64,000 bases of DNA from positions 124,001-188,000 of the forward strand of contig NW_004457718.1 of NCBI RefSeq assembly GCF_000203815.1. Direction: 5' to 3'. The position numbers were made by a program, and so were the translations under genes. Numbering within the stretch: the stretch's first letter is position 1; every line of letters starts with the position of its first letter. The notes under the pieces are model-generated. The model was not told the DNA's origin. It was given only the letters and a program-made list of their open reading frames with translations, and searched no databases. The DNA comes from Cavenderia fasciculata. Its lineage: Eukaryota; Evosea; Eumycetozoa; Acytosteliales; Cavenderiaceae. This document shows positions 49,501-63,900 of this stretch, piece by piece.

Positions 49501-52500
49501 AAGGTATTTTCGATCCAGTTGGATAGAGTAGTTGGTAGCGATGCGAGAGAATCTCATCGCACTCATCCATAATGTCAAAGATGTGTTCGTCCCAATATCT
49601 AAGTACACCTTCCATCGATGTCAAACGGTCAAAGTTGAGTTTCCAATAGAGTGCAAACGAGAGACGATGCTCTGGCGTACACAAGATGATACCTTGGCGT
49701 TTGTGGCATTGTTCAAGATTGGACATGATCTTTTCAATGTGCTCATTGGTGATGAGTGACCCCATCTCACGCTTGAATGGATAGAGATAGATTGGACGAT
49801 TAAGAATAGCAGATCCTAAACGCATTTGGAGATCGTGAACCGATGTTTGGAGCAGCGATGGAAGAACATTGACACGAGCAATACTCTTTTTGTTGGACAT
49901 GGCCAAACACATGATTGGGAGAATGACCGATGTCTTTCCTTCACCCATTTGCAATTGAATACATTCATTTTGGTCTGCACTCATCAATTTGATTGCAATA
50001 TCGGCTTGGATGTCTCTAATCCAAATGGACTGTTCCAATTCAAATACCAACCATGACGGGTATTCTTCCAATGACCAAGTTCTAGTGGTACGGTTATGAG
50101 ATAATTCTTGAACGAGGTCTTCGTCAGTACTAGCCTCTCTACATCTTGCAATCTTTTGTAGATAGGTTTGAAGGAGGATGTGGACACCAATCAACTTGTA
50201 TATTTCCTCTGGGATGGTCTTTTCCTTGGAGTTTTTAGATTGATTTAAAAATGAATTCATACCAGCTGCATATTGATCGTTTTGAGAGAGGTGGTGGACA
50301 GTGTAATGGTTGATAAAATCTCCATACACAATCTTTGGAACACACTTTCTCCAACAACCAGCTGCAAGATACATCTTATCAGCAGTATCAGTCGATCCAA
50401 GATAATATTCTTCAATCAACTTCCAAATTTCCTTTGATTGATCCTCAACACGTTTTTGAATCTTGGCAAGTTTCTTTTCCAATGACTCTTGTCCAAGTGG
50501 TTTCTTGAGTGGAACATTGAATTTCTCGATCAAAGATTCCTTGCTTTCATTTAAATCTTGATAAAACAATCTCTTCATTTCAATCATTGAATTTTCTTTT
50601 TGATTAAAGAATTGATCCAAATAAATAGAGTTGGTCTTGTTTTTATCTTGATAATCTTTCAGACATTCAGAGAAATAGGTTTCTATCACCTTGTCATAAC
50701 CATTACTCCAAATTTTAAACCATTTTCTAACTTTTAAATCTCTTACATCCAATATATCTGAATCCCAATTCATTCTATGTTGTAATTCTTCACATTCAAT
50801 TGATTCAAATTCAATTACTAAAATAAATAAAAAAGAGAGAAAGAAAGAAAGTTAATATAAATATTATTATTATTATTATTATTTTCTATTTTTTTACCAT
50901 TTGGTTTATCTTGATCTTTATAAAAGATTGGAATTTGATTTGATTTTTGATTTGGTTGATTTGGATTTAAATTTAATATACGAGAAACTAGAGCAAGAAA
51001 TTTCTTTAGTTTAGAATTTGAAGCCCAAATCTTGATAGTTTCACTCAACCAATTATTGAATCTTAGAGTGTCTGGTAGATAAAGACTATGGATATTGGGA
51101 GGATTAAAACCAACAACTTCAACTGGAGCAACGATAATATCGGGACTAGATGGATCATTCTCCCAACTGTGTTGTACGAGGATGGCATCATAGATTCTTT
51201 GTGCTTCATTTTGGGGAACTGAACTATGGTGAGTCTTTAATTGTTCGGTGATATATTCAGTGAGCTTGAATCTTGAAAAGGTTTCTTTGGGGTTTGTCCA
51301 TATCAATTGAGGGATGATAGCAGACGACCCCATTTCTTGACGTGGTGGTGAGTAGGTTGGAGAGGGTGGTTCGACAAGTTGAACCCTTTGTTGTAGCACT
51401 AAATAAAAGAATTGATCCAAAAACAAGTTCTCCATGTGGAAATAGATTTGAAGATAGGTCAATGTATATTTGAACTTTTCTCTTAGCATCTTGTCCTTGT
51501 TTGCTTGTGTGGCCATGTAATACAATGATGTCCAGTACTTGCTAAATACTGTATCTTTTTTCTCTTGGTCGAGTGACCCCGTAAACGATATAATGTCATC
51601 AAACTCTTTGACAAACTCTGGTCCGTGCATATTGAGGAAATCGCTCTTTTCAAGTGTCGCAAGTGGTGACAAGGAATGATCCAACGAGTCAATATGGAGG
51701 TTTGGATGATCGACAATTCTAGTGACCCTCGCAGAGTAGTTGGCATACTGAGATGGCATGGTCAGAGCAATCGTTTCAAAACTAACCTTGATACGATCCA
51801 ATACATCTTGACTTGGAAGTATATGAGGTGAGAATAAATGTCTATTACGATAATATGAAGCTTGGTTCAATTCCAATGATTCAATCAATTCGAATTTCCA
51901 TTCTTTTTCTTCTTCTTCAAATGATAATGGTTTTTCTTCAGTTTCATCTTTGTTATCTCCTTCTTCTTGTTGTTCATCTTCACTCAATCTTGTATCTGGA
52001 ACAATTGGATTGATTGAAGTAGGTTTTGAAGGCCAAAGGAACTTTATAGAGTCATTACCCTTGACAATATCATCTACGACCAAAGCAATGACATCTTGTG
52101 TGACTGGATGAGATAGTTGGGGGTGCTTGAAATCGACGTGTTGGAGAACTGTATGACCGGGACCCGAGTGATTGGGAATGGCATAGCGACGAGGGGCAAC
52201 ATCCTTGATTCTCTTGAGAATCGATAATTGTTGGTCAGTGTATTGAACATTGTTTCTAAAGCTTTGAAGTTGAAGAATGGCACATTCAAGACCTGTCAAC
52301 CCAGTGAATGGATCAGGGAATGCCGAAGAGGTCATGAGATGAGCATAGGCTAAATGTAAATGAGCAGTACTATCTGATGCCTTGACCAATCTAGTTTGTT
52401 TATCCAAATCATAGATAAAGTAACTTGGATATTGAAGTGCACCAACATCAGTATCTGATATATTAAAATATCTACTACGTTCAACTGAGTTGGAAGAGGA

Positions 52501-55500
52501 GGATGAAGAAGAAGAGGAAAAGGAAGTAGATGATTGTGCATCTTCATCATCATCGTTTTCATTGTCATTGTCAATGTCATCCTCATTTTCAGATGAAGAA
52601 GGATCAATTTCTTCAAATTCATCTTCATCTAGTTCTTTTACAATTTCATCGTCTAGATTATTAATTCTTTTTCTTCTTCTTTCACTAACCTCTAATGTAA
52701 AAGGTTGAGTAAGAAGTTGTTGTGACAATCCATTAATGTATGAGAAATCTTCAATTGAATCTCTTTCTCTTTGAGGTGGGAATGATTCATCTTGTTCATT
52801 GTATTGGTCATCGTCATCTTCCTCTTCGACACAACCAAAACGTTCAAATTCAGATTTAATACCAATCTTTGCATTTGGAATGATTACTTTTGTCTTGTCG
52901 GCTGTCGAGTGTTGCAATATTAATTGAGTCTCCAAACCAATGAGTGTTCCAATATTTTGGTTCTCTGATATTCTATATCCACTGTATTGTACCGATTCAA
53001 TGACACCCAATTTACAATTGACCTTGAAATCCAAACGATATTGGTACAAATGAACATTGTATGACTTTTCACTATCCTCTTGACTGATTTCATAAACATG
53101 AATGTGATCCTCATTTTCCAATTTAAACAGTTGTTCAATATCTTCCTTTAAATCACCATCTACTTTGACTAGTAGTTTGTTATTATCGGTTCTCTTGATG
53201 GTTCCACGACCCAAATCACCAATATATTTAATGGGTTGTTGATTAAACATAGAGAATTTGGTTGTTCTAAATTCGATCATTTGTTTCTTGGCATCCAACC
53301 AATGAGAATATTCATCCTCCAAAACCAAAGGTAGGAAATCAAAATGTTGATGATCAATCAAATAAAATTGATCTCCATTTTCATGAATTTCACATACTCC
53401 TATAGAATGTTGATCATCATCTCCAAATAATTGTTGTCCTTCTCTAATAAAAAATTCATAACTTTTTCCTGAATATTTTCTAATTGTTCTCCTATAAAAA
53501 ATAAAAAAAAATAAATGATTATTATTATATATTTTTTTGTTTTGTTTTTTATATCTTTCTTACCATCTATTTTTTGAAATATTAATAACTTCAAAAATAC
53601 TAGTATCAAATAATCTTTTAAAAAGATAATGAGATTCAATTTCAATTGGTAATCTTTTAATAGATTCACCATTGATTAATAGCGAACCAGTGGCAATATT
53701 GATTTTAATTTTGGTTAAACCATTATTATAATCACATTCCCATTCATCACTAGTCATAAATCTCTTCCAAACATTAAACAATTGTAATGATGTCTGATCA
53801 TTGTTACCTCCTTCATACCAATATTGCAAGATGATTTTCGATAGCAATATAGAATTTGAATCGACTGTTTTATGAACCTGTTTACTACGATGATGGGCGA
53901 TAATATCAACCTTGGTCATGAGATAATCAAACTGTTCTTGTTCTTCCAACTCGTTTGATAGTTTTTTACCCAATCGTTCATTGTAAAATGTGTTGTTGTG
54001 GATGGTGATGAGAGCACCTACAAGATCGACAATACCAGTGAATTGGTTGTCTTGTTGGTTGACAAGCGGGTCGATTCTAGAATCGGGCAAGTTGTACAAT
54101 TGAAAATCATAGGTGAGTACGATGGCTGTACAAGCATAAACCAGCTTTCTTCGGTACATTTCCAAAACCTCTGAGCTGTGGTTGGCACTACGAAGCGATT
54201 GATCGGTGAGTTGCTTCAATGTCTCTACCCACTCTTTTGCAATCATTCTACACTGGAGTAGCAAGAGGATGAGCGTTGATTGGTTGGTCTGTGACTGTTT
54301 GCTGTTATTTAGAATATAGGATACCAATTGGATGATGGCCAACAAAAGGTTATGACCATCCCAATTCATTCTACTTTCCTCGAGCAAACGAGAGATGGTG
54401 ACACCAAGCAGTTGGATCACTTGGTCGTCACCCCAACTCTCCTTCCACGGACGTATGGGTGTCGAAGGAATCGAGTTGTGAGACATGGTCGACGTTTGGG
54501 CCGGACCAGCCTTGAAAAGAGTCTGTTGCACGAGTACGAGGAATGCAAGACTATTGAGATCGTTTCCATCCTCTGACAGATAACGAAGAAGATTTCTAAC
54601 ATGCAAGAATCCACCTCCACTACGAAGTTGACCAAATTTGATATAATCGTATGGTCTCATACCAAGAGGTGCCTTGCACTGTGTTGCCAATACTTGATTT
54701 TCATCAATAATATCATTATCAATAATCCATTGTAATGGATTAATCTCTGCACTAACCAAACCATTCACCATTTGTTTGTTTAATTTCTCTTTTTGATCCT
54801 TTTCAATTTTCTTTTTTAATTCATTCTTGTTTCGGTGGTGGTTTGGTTTGTTTGAAGAGGATGAAGAAGAAGGAGGGATTGGTAATTTGAAAATAAATTT
54901 CTTTTTAATATGTAACCAATTTGATATTTCTGGTACACCTTCATCAGCACCAAAAGTGATCTTGGATGGATGTCTCTTACTATCTGCAACAATCTCCTTT
55001 TCAGTTGTATTTAATACAACCAATTGTTTATCATTTCTATATTTACGTGCATATTGACTACGCAACAATACCAATGGTAATTCATTATTCCATCCTTGTT
55101 TTGATATCCAAAAATCAACCATCTTTTTTGGTAATTTTGTATCTTTACCTCCTGAACAAAATTCTGCCAATATCTAAATAAATTAAAAGTAAATAAAATA
55201 AATTAATAAATAAATAAATAATATTTGTTTGTTTTTTTTTTTTCTATTACATACAGCAAAACAATCTCTAATAATTCTAAAATCAGAATAACGAGTAAGG
55301 AAATTTTCAAAAATAACAATATTTGCTTGATCATCATTCTTTGGTAAATATCTTTCAAAGGGAGTAATTTTTTGATCACGAGCCTTTTTAATCTTGTCTT
55401 GAAGTGATTTTTGTGGATCTAGTTTGTGTTTGGCTTCGAGACCTTGGATTTCGTGACGAAGTTGCTTTTGAAGGTTTCTAAAATCCTCTTCCTTTTCGAG

Positions 55501-57849
55501 AGCACGACGATTGTCGTCTTGTCGTCTCTTTAGCAAGTCATTGGTGAGATGTTTCTTGGCCCATGGAAGTGCAAGACCATACTCGCCAACACCAAAGATA
55601 GAGTGGTCGCCATTACTCTGCTTGCATTTACGAAGAAGAAAGTACTTTTCCAAATCGTGCAATTGGTTTGTCTCCCATTCATAGGCGACCATAACATGAC
55701 TGAGTACATCGACATTGATAAAGATGGGGATACTAGTGTACAATTGTGGGTCTTGACAACGATACCCAACAACAAAGTCCAATGTAGCAACCAGCGTAAA
55801 TGAAAAGAGTGCTATTCTGCTGTACAAAGCTGGGTCACGTTCATAGTGTTGACTGGCGACCTTGATGTAGTTTTTGAGTAATCCATAGATATCCGAGGAG
55901 GACGAACTGACACTGATCAATTCTGGTCGCTTTAGCCAAAGGGTATTGATCAAAAATTCGAGGTCGTTTAAAACGACCGTTCGAAGTAGCCAGTCTTGAC
56001 AATCGCACAAATCGGCCATTCTGTCATACACCTCCCTCAGAATACGGTCTGCTCGTTGGTCGGCCATATTACTCGGTACTTTGGTTGGTACTGAGCTATA
56101 CGACGCACCACTGCTACTTTCATTTTGTTGTTTTCTCTGTCTAGGTTTTCTTCGTTGGTTTGCCGATGAAGATGTCGAAGCAGCAGCAGGTTTCTGTGTG
56201 GATGGAGCAGCGGCTGGTTGCTTGGGAGTGACTGGCTTGGTTAAAAGTTGTTGGATTTGTTCACGAGCAGAGTCTTTGATTTCAGTGAAATCAAACACGG
56301 TTGTAAAGTCTTGAGAGTCGTTGAACCCCTGGCAAATGCTGTCAACGTTGCCATACCAATTACAACGCTCGACAAATTGATTCCAGTCCTTGTTGAACCG
56401 ACTCGACAAGCTCTCAGAGACACGACTGGCATAGTTGATAGCATGTTCGTACAACTCTTCATTGGAATCGTTCATTAACTTTTCGGACCGTTTTGCAAGC
56501 TTGGCAGTGACTTGGAAAAAGTTGGGATCCAATGAAACTACATGTTCGGCCACAAAACTCATAAAGCATAACATCATTGATTTATAAACAATATTGTTTG
56601 GATTTGACTGAGAACACGACCCTTCTTCTTTTTCTACTTCTTCCTCTGATTCAAATGAACCATTCTCTAAGAATAAAAGATGAATAATTGATTTGATACC
56701 AATCCAAAGAGGTGATCTTCTCCATGGTACTGAATCTTTGGATATTCTGTCATCATCATCATTTCCTCCAAGATCTTCGCCACATGCAGATTCTTCGAGT
56801 TCGACTTGGTGGGGAAGTGGGGATATAATCTCTGGTCTGACACTTTTGACAAGTGTGACTGCATGGCTGTCGAGTTGCACGCCACCATTGGACATGGAAG
56901 GAATCAACCATTCACTGAGTGCAGAGGTGACCAATCCAATCTTGGCTTCATTCTCTCCATACTTGTTGTAGTGTGTGATGGTAGTATCATTCTTTTGTGG
57001 TGGTTGTTGTCTATGGTGATGGTGTCTTCCATGATTCTTTCTATTCTTATCTCTCAAGATTTGAATATGCTTTTTCAATTCAAAAGAGATGGGGATGGGT
57101 TCTGGAACATCACGGAGTTGTACCAGATAGCTGAGGAATGCAAGAGTCAATTGGGAAGCATCCTGGGAGATGTAACTTGGATCGGGTACAGTGTGGCGGA
57201 GCTTGGTGGTAATGTTGGAGAATGACTCGATGCTTGGATACAGTGGAATGACAGACAAACGAGCACGGACAATATGCGATTGTCTATTCTTTACAAACTG
57301 GATCAACAACATACAATTTGAGTTTTTAAAGTAGATGATCAGTGGTTGAGCAGGTCCATTCTGGTGTAGATTCTCAATCTGCAATCTAATACGATCAGAC
57401 AACTCCAATGCAGAAGGTGGTCTGGCAAGATCATTCTCTAATTGATCCAATACATCCAACAATGTAACACCACCAATCAATAGATTATTCTTTGGATTAT
57501 CAGTACTTATTTTAGTATTGATTGAAATGTTGTAATTATTTTGATTATTATTATTATTTTGATTAGGGGAAGAAAAATCTTTTAGAAAACATTGAAATAG
57601 TTGTAATAATAATAGTTGGGCAGTATCATCATTGTCAGTCCACATAAAAGGTAGTCTTGATGCCATATATAAATGTACAAGTGCTCGGTCAATAACTACC
57701 TTGGTGTGTTGTTGAATGATTGATTGGATATTGGTTGAAGATGGTGATGATGAAGGTGATGATAATGATGGTTGTTGTTGTTCATTATGACCTCCTGTCA
57801 TTGTTGAAGACCTGTTGTTACCGGCCTGCAGTGGCTGATTTGTCGTCAT
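46533..57849 (-). CDS. Giant DUF3638/DUF3645-family protein with SecA/SF2-like ATPase motifs
   Basis: Five minus-strand exons: 57849-55255, 55173-53564, 53491-50898, 50817-47140 and 47080-46533. They join exactly to 3,674 codons plus stop. The first methionine is MTTNQPLQAG. The N-terminal 2,200 residues are helical with Asn/Ser/acidic inserts and no domain I recognise. The C-terminal third carries family hallmarks: QLQMGEGKTSVILPIMCLA at about 2553-2571 (Walker A), FDIMDECDEIL at about 2680 (Walker B), YLDDYHTRGVDIKLP at about 3150, and QACMRMRKLGKGHTV at about 3180. Fungal and protist relatives are annotated only as unknown-function or, doubtfully, ubiquitinyl hydrolase. The motif set suggests a nucleic-acid or protein translocase; that is inference. 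The protein appears intact. Confidence 0.88.
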
Positions 57850-58209
57850 TATAAGCACACTGCCTTTGTTTTTGTTGTTCTTTTTATATTATGTGTTTGT
57901 TGTCTATATATATTTATTATCTCCAAACTCTCTCTCTCTCTTTGATATCTCTATATATATATATATATATATTATAACTATAAGTAAAGTAAAAGTAAAA
58001 GAAGAGATAAAAAAGAGTGGTGTGGTGTAAGGGAATGAAATTTAATTTAAAATTTAAATTGAGTTTGAAGATCAAGCAGACAACACTTTGCAAAGACAAC
58101 ATTTTTTATCTATCTATTTTTATTATTATTATTATTATTATCTGTTAGGTAAGCATATAATAACAATCAAAATGTTATATTTCCTATTGTATTGTATTGT
58201 ATTGTATTA
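57850..58209. other. Intergenic; promoter of the giant gene
   Basis: AT-rich, with a CTCT run near 57929-57943, a (TA)n run near 57953-57972 and an ATT repeat near 58121-58141. No gene seen. Confidence 0.55.
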
Positions 58210-60568
58210 TTAATCACTATCACTAATTACAATACAATCATCACTTGCATTACCATGGTCCCGATTTAATATATGATTATTATTATTATTATTTCCATTA
58301 TTATTATTATGATTTGTATGATTTGTATGATGATTATGATTTCCATTATGATTATTATTATTATTATTATGATTATTATTATTATTATTTACATTGTTAT
58401 TTTGATGATGATGATGAGTATAATTATTATAAAATTCACTTTCTCCATCATCATCGTCTTCTTCTTCTTCATCCTCGTATTCTCCATCATCATGGTCGTC
58501 GTGATCATCATCTTCTCCACCTCGATCAAATTCAAAATCAAAAGAGCTGTCACTTGAAAGTCCACTTTGCAAAGGTGGTGTTGGTGATAACATTGCATCT
58601 ACATCAAATACATCTACACTACTACTATTATTATTATTATTCGTACTGGTTGTTGTTGTTGAAGTTGAAGTTGATAAACTATTAGTATTATTATTATGAT
58701 TATTTTGATTATTATGATTATTTTGAATTGGACTTGAAAGATCAATACCATCAACTGAAAAGGATGAAGAAGATTTTGATAAACTATTATTATTACTATT
58801 ATTACTATTATGATTATGATTATTACTATTATGATTATTATTATGATTACTACTACTATCAAAAGATTTTTCTTTTTTAACTTGACTAATTGGAAGTTGA
58901 TATGATCCGTCGGGATTGATTGTTAGGTTGGAACAATCGTGTGGAGCCTCTTTGAGGAGTTTTGAAAAATAAGTGTCATGAATGATGAGTGAGGGGTAGG
59001 CGGGGACATGGCACACTGGACAATTCCAAAGTTGTTGTTGTGTCGCATAGTCTAAAAATAACTTGATTTCAAAGCATTGAATGTGGTTGCAGTTGACTGT
59101 CTTGCCAGGCTGGTTGATTCTCATAAAGGAGAGCGGACATTTAAACGAAATATCATAGGACAGCTCTTCAATGTCATCGTTGTTTTGTGACTTTGCCGGA
59201 TTACAATATCGTTCACGTTTCATAATATCCGCTACAATCGTCTCTGGTGCCACTGGTTTCACCAGTTGAATAACCATGTATCCAATGACACCAGTATGTT
59301 CGAAATTAATGTTGAATGTAATTTTGTTCTTTCTCGTCTTTAAATGTTGCGTAATATCAACTGGTTTTTGAATAATAAATGGTTGATTATATCCTTTATA
59401 TCTTATTTTCTTATGAAACTAAAATAATCAATCAAAAAGTAAATAAACAAGTAAATAAATCAAATCTATTCGGGTTGTTTAATATTGTGTATACATACAA
59501 GAGGAATACTTTTACCATTGATTGCAAGATACATTTCTTGTTGATAGATGATATCTTGAGTTCTTGAAACCAAACGGATATGAATGGCACGTTGTTCGTG
59601 AAGTGGGAGTTGTTTGAGATGGATGACGTCGAGAATGCTTTGGTCAATATCAAAGTTGACAGTTGAAAGGGATCCCGATTTAAACATGGATGTATTGAGT
59701 ATTTGTACCTGTTCAAAGTATGGTGATTGATGTCTTGAAAAGTTTGCCCAGTCTACACTGTTTGTTAGAGCGGGTGGTGGTGGCGTCACCATACCTTGAC
59801 TCTTTTTCGCGTATTGAATCGGTGGTGTAATAATGGTTGGTGGCGTCGTAAATACTCTTGACATTTGTGTATGTGTTTGATTCAAAGTTTGTTGTGATCT
59901 CATTAATTCTTGTAATTGGTGTTGTTGGTGTTGTTGTTGTTGTTGTGTTGCAGCTATAGAAGAAGGTGTTGATGGGTATGGTGAATATCTGTTGTTTGTA
60001 TTTGCCATTGATCCCATTGTCAATCCTCCTCCTCCTCCTCCTGCAGCTGCTGGTTTATAAGTACCAGGTGGTATAACTGACATTAAAGATGAAGGTACTG
60101 ATGAAGTAGATGTTGTAGTAGAGCTAGTTGTAGTTGTATTTGAATTATATGAATTTTGAAGTGCTGCACGTTGTTGTTGAATAAGCATGGTTTGTGATGG
60201 TCGAGTATGTGGTACGCTAGTATCTAATCCTCCTCCTCCTCCTCCTTCGTCGTCAAACAATACACCAGATATCCTCTTTATAATATCGTTCTTGTTGCCG
60301 CTAATCGACAAGAACGATGCTTCTTTATGATCTCTTAAATATCGTAGAATCGGTTTCAATTGATCTAACTTTGCGTTTGCTAAATGTATTGGACTATATT
60401 ATATAATGCATATTATAATATATTAATAATAAATTATTCATTCTCTCTCTCTCTATCTCCTTTTCTATATACAAACCTGCTTAATATGAGTTTGGTTTGT
60501 TCTTCAGACTTCAATATTGTCTCTGCTATTCTCTTAATGTCGAAACTACTGAGTATGATTCTTGCCAT
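58210..60568 (-). CDS. PIAS/Siz-type SUMO E3 ligase (SAP, PINIT, SP-RING, SIM)
   Basis: Three minus-strand exons, 60568-60477, 60393-59499 and 59418-58210, total 731 codons plus stop. A SAP-like DNA-binding helix pair lies near residues 36-80 (LDQLKPILRYLRDH). A low-complexity linker leads to a PINIT domain at about 205-355. The SP-RING (MIZ) zinc finger at about 420-475 has FKCPLSFMRINQPGKTVNCN, then IQCF and WNCPVC, the pattern that recruits the SUMO E2 Ubc9. The last 240 residues are Asn/His and acidic runs, ending in DDCIVISDSD, a classic SUMO-interacting motif with acidic flank. Its likely nuclear role is to stimulate SUMO transfer to chromatin or repair substrates. Domain order is as in yeast Siz1 and animal PIAS. 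Confidence 0.93.
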
Positions 60569-60948
60569 TCCTGGTCACCAATCACAACCAACCTCTTCTT
60601 GTTTTGGTTGTATCTATGTATAAATATATAATGTATATACTATATATTTATGATGTATGAAATCTGTGTGCTTGTTGTTGTATGTACAATTTTTGTTTTG
60701 GTCGTCCCACTCCTCTCTCTTTCCTTCTTTATTTATCTTTATCTTCTTCTTTATTTTATAAAATATATATTGATCTATGTTACTGTAGTATAGTAGAGAG
60801 CAGTTCTTTATTCATAGCTCAATATATATAGAGATTATCTAGAATGGGGCGTCCGATAATATAATAAAAAAGAGCTTGAAAACTATTTTTCCCTCTTTTT
60901 TTTTTTGCAAGACGTCTAAAAGATCAGTTTATTTTTTTACTTGGTTTA
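60569..60948. other. Intergenic; PIAS-like gene promoter and 3' flank of copy D
   Basis: AT-rich, with T and A runs and a (TA)n stretch near 60823-60831. No gene seen. Confidence 0.55.
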
Positions 60949-63900
60949 TTAATTGTTTCTTTTTAATTTTTTTAATTTTAAACTTAATTGAGCGACTTTG
61001 AGTTTAATATGATTACTTTTTTTTAGATAATAAGCTAAAGCGCAGACAAGAGATAGGAAAATGGCACCTCCAACACAAGACCCAACAATGATCTTCCAAG
61101 TGTTTGATTGTGATTCGCTGTCACATCCATTGAGTGAATTCTTATTGTCAACGAGTAAAGGTGTAAAGTCTGGATCAATCACACATGATTGGCATTGAGG
61201 CATATTAATACCAATAAATGCAATCGATTCATCTGTAGTACTGTTATTATTATTACTATTACTAGTGACAATTTGAGTTTTAGAATAGGATTGTCTACCA
61301 TCTGACAATACATAATCGATGAATCTACCAGTAAATTGAATACCATCTTTAATTACCTTTAGATATTGAATAGTGTTGCCAAGTGAATCGTAGAGGAATG
61401 AATCGACAGTCTCTAATTGACAATCACGACCAACGATTTCATTCTTGTTGATGGTTGTTTTTAAATAATACTCTAAGTGTTGCAATATTACTTTGGAATG
61501 CCCAATTATCAATACCAACAGTCACTTTGATAGTGTTGGGTGCCAATGTAAATGATTGATTACCAAATGTAAAATCTCTTTGTTTTGAAGAGAATGATAT
61601 AGTTGCAGTTACATTTGGTTGTGGTGTTGTTATGTTGTCATCACTAATCTGTAATGTATAATTGGCAGTTGTCAATTCACCATTCTTTTCAATACTAGAT
61701 ATCCAATCTTTTGTAAATAGTTCAGTCACTACCGTCTCGCCATCAACTCCCAATTCTTGAATAGAATACATTTCAAACATAAATTGTACTCCTTCAATAT
61801 CAAATTTAGTAACTGGTGAAGTTTGATTTGTTTCAATTGGTATAGTATCATTAATATCTAAAATAAAAATAAATTAAAAGTCATATTAATATTTAATTTA
61901 AATTTACTTCTTTGTTTTTATATATTACATACACTTTGTTAAACAATTATCATTTTGATTAAAACCAATATTACATTGACATGAACCTAGATCATTACAA
62001 ACTCCATTACTATTACAATTGTGAGTTTGTTGTTCACATTGTTTTTTAAAGTCTGGTGATGGTTCTATGGGAGGTGGAGTGAAAAAGAGTGAATTGGTAT
62101 TTGTATAATAAGCACCATCCACCAATATAGTCAATGTAGCAGGTCCATAACGATTGCCAATCGATGTAATATTACATTGAATTAAAGTTTCTGAAATCGA
62201 TTCAATGTTGCATGGTGTCGTAGAGTTGATTGATACCGATGGATTGGCTTGCCCTAAACTTCCAAAATTACCATAAATTAAAACTCTATATGATTTATCA
62301 ATTTGATTGGTACTGATTGAAACTGATGATACAGATGGATACCCTAGAGAGAAAAAGAGAGATCGAGAGAGAAATAAAAACAAAAATTAATTAATTAATT
62401 ATTTTCATTTTCATTTTCTTTTTCTATTTCATACTTTGAGAATAAAATATAGTCTTTTGATTTGAACCATAAACATTTGATATGGTTAAATTATAAGACC
62501 CAGTTGAAAGTGAATAATTTGTTTGACAAGTAATCTTTTGGGAAAGTTGGGTGACGTTTAAACATGGGATATTTGAATTGATTGTAACACTGTGAACTAG
62601 CATGGGACTTAGGACATGGAAGAAGAGTGTAAACGAGGTTGAATTGGTGGCTTGTAAAATTGTTTCGTTTGCCCACACCACACCAACTTCAGTAAAAGTA
62701 AAGGTATAGGTGTATCGTGGTATAATGGATGAAAGTGAAACGTTTACCTGTTTGCCATAATAAAAAGCAGTTGGATTTTGAAGATATATTGCAATATTTG
62801 AATTTGGAACCAAAGGTTCAAGACGATAGACTTGATTTGAAACGCCTCCAAATCCAATACTATCACCTGTAATATTGGCAGTCCCTCCAAATGTGCTTAA
62901 ACTATATTGATCAATTGTTATATTGCAAATAAAGCCTGCGGGGGTTGGGAAAGTTTTACTAAAATGAAAACTATCACCATCATAACAAAGGAAACAATTG
63001 GGTGCACCTGTGATTCCAGTATTAAGTATTTGCAATGAATTGATTTTACACATTGTCGATGGTACAACACCAGTCAACAATGGATTTTGATTTAAATTAA
63101 GTGAAAATGTACCAAGATTATCAAAAATATTCCATGGTATTTCTCCTTTAATTCCACATTGTGTAAATACTCTTGAAAAAATAAAAATAAAATAAAAATT
63201 AGTAAATTTAAAATATATAAAATATATAATAACTATATAATATTTAAACATACACTGATTCTATAGTTGATGGTAATGTAATATTAGGAATTGATGAAAA
63301 ATTTGATCTTGAGAAATCACTATATTTATATTCAACAAAAAAAAAAAAAAAAAAGAATGATTAAGTATTTTGAGAACTAATCATAAACTTTGGGATAATA
63401 CTCACAAACCAAATAGTTTAGGTGGGAATGTGGTCCAAGGATACTGAGATAGATTTGATTTGACAATAGCTATTCTTTCGATATTTGGATACACGTCCAA
63501 TGAAGAAGGTGAAAATGTAGATCTTGTTTCATAAATGGTTAATCCAATTACAGATGATGGATCTACAACAGTTAAATCATAAAGTGCATTACTTGATGGT
63601 GATAATAAATTACTATAATAATAAATAAATAAATAAATAAATAAATAGATTCATCAGGTAAACAAAGATGAAACAAATATTATATATATATATATATTAT
63701 ATATTAAATAAACTACATACATATATGGCATCGATTCAACTCTAACTCGAATCAATGAATTGGTGGTAGAAGCAACAATTAAATTGGACATTTTAGGGAA
63801 TGATCGTTTTGTCATTGTCATTGAATAGGTTGATTGTACCATCAAAGTCAATCCAAAATAATTGAGTGATGGCATATTGATAGTTTCACCAATATTTAAT

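Noticed and set aside
47081-57849. Many plus-strand frames of 60-140 codons across the giant gene
   Set aside because: All lie opposite one continuous, exactly joining set of exons and lack independent signals.
58245-58685. Plus-strand open frames rich in Tyr/Asp/His and Ile/Met opposite the SUMO ligase tail
   Set aside because: They are the complement of Asn/His/Asp codon repeats in the ligase C-terminus; the composition is purely repeat-driven.
58873-59277. The CPLS...CPVC region first considered as an ordinary RING ubiquitin ligase
   Set aside because: It lacks the first zinc-site cysteine pattern of RING, and the PINIT and SAP regions upstream show it is an SP-RING SUMO ligase.
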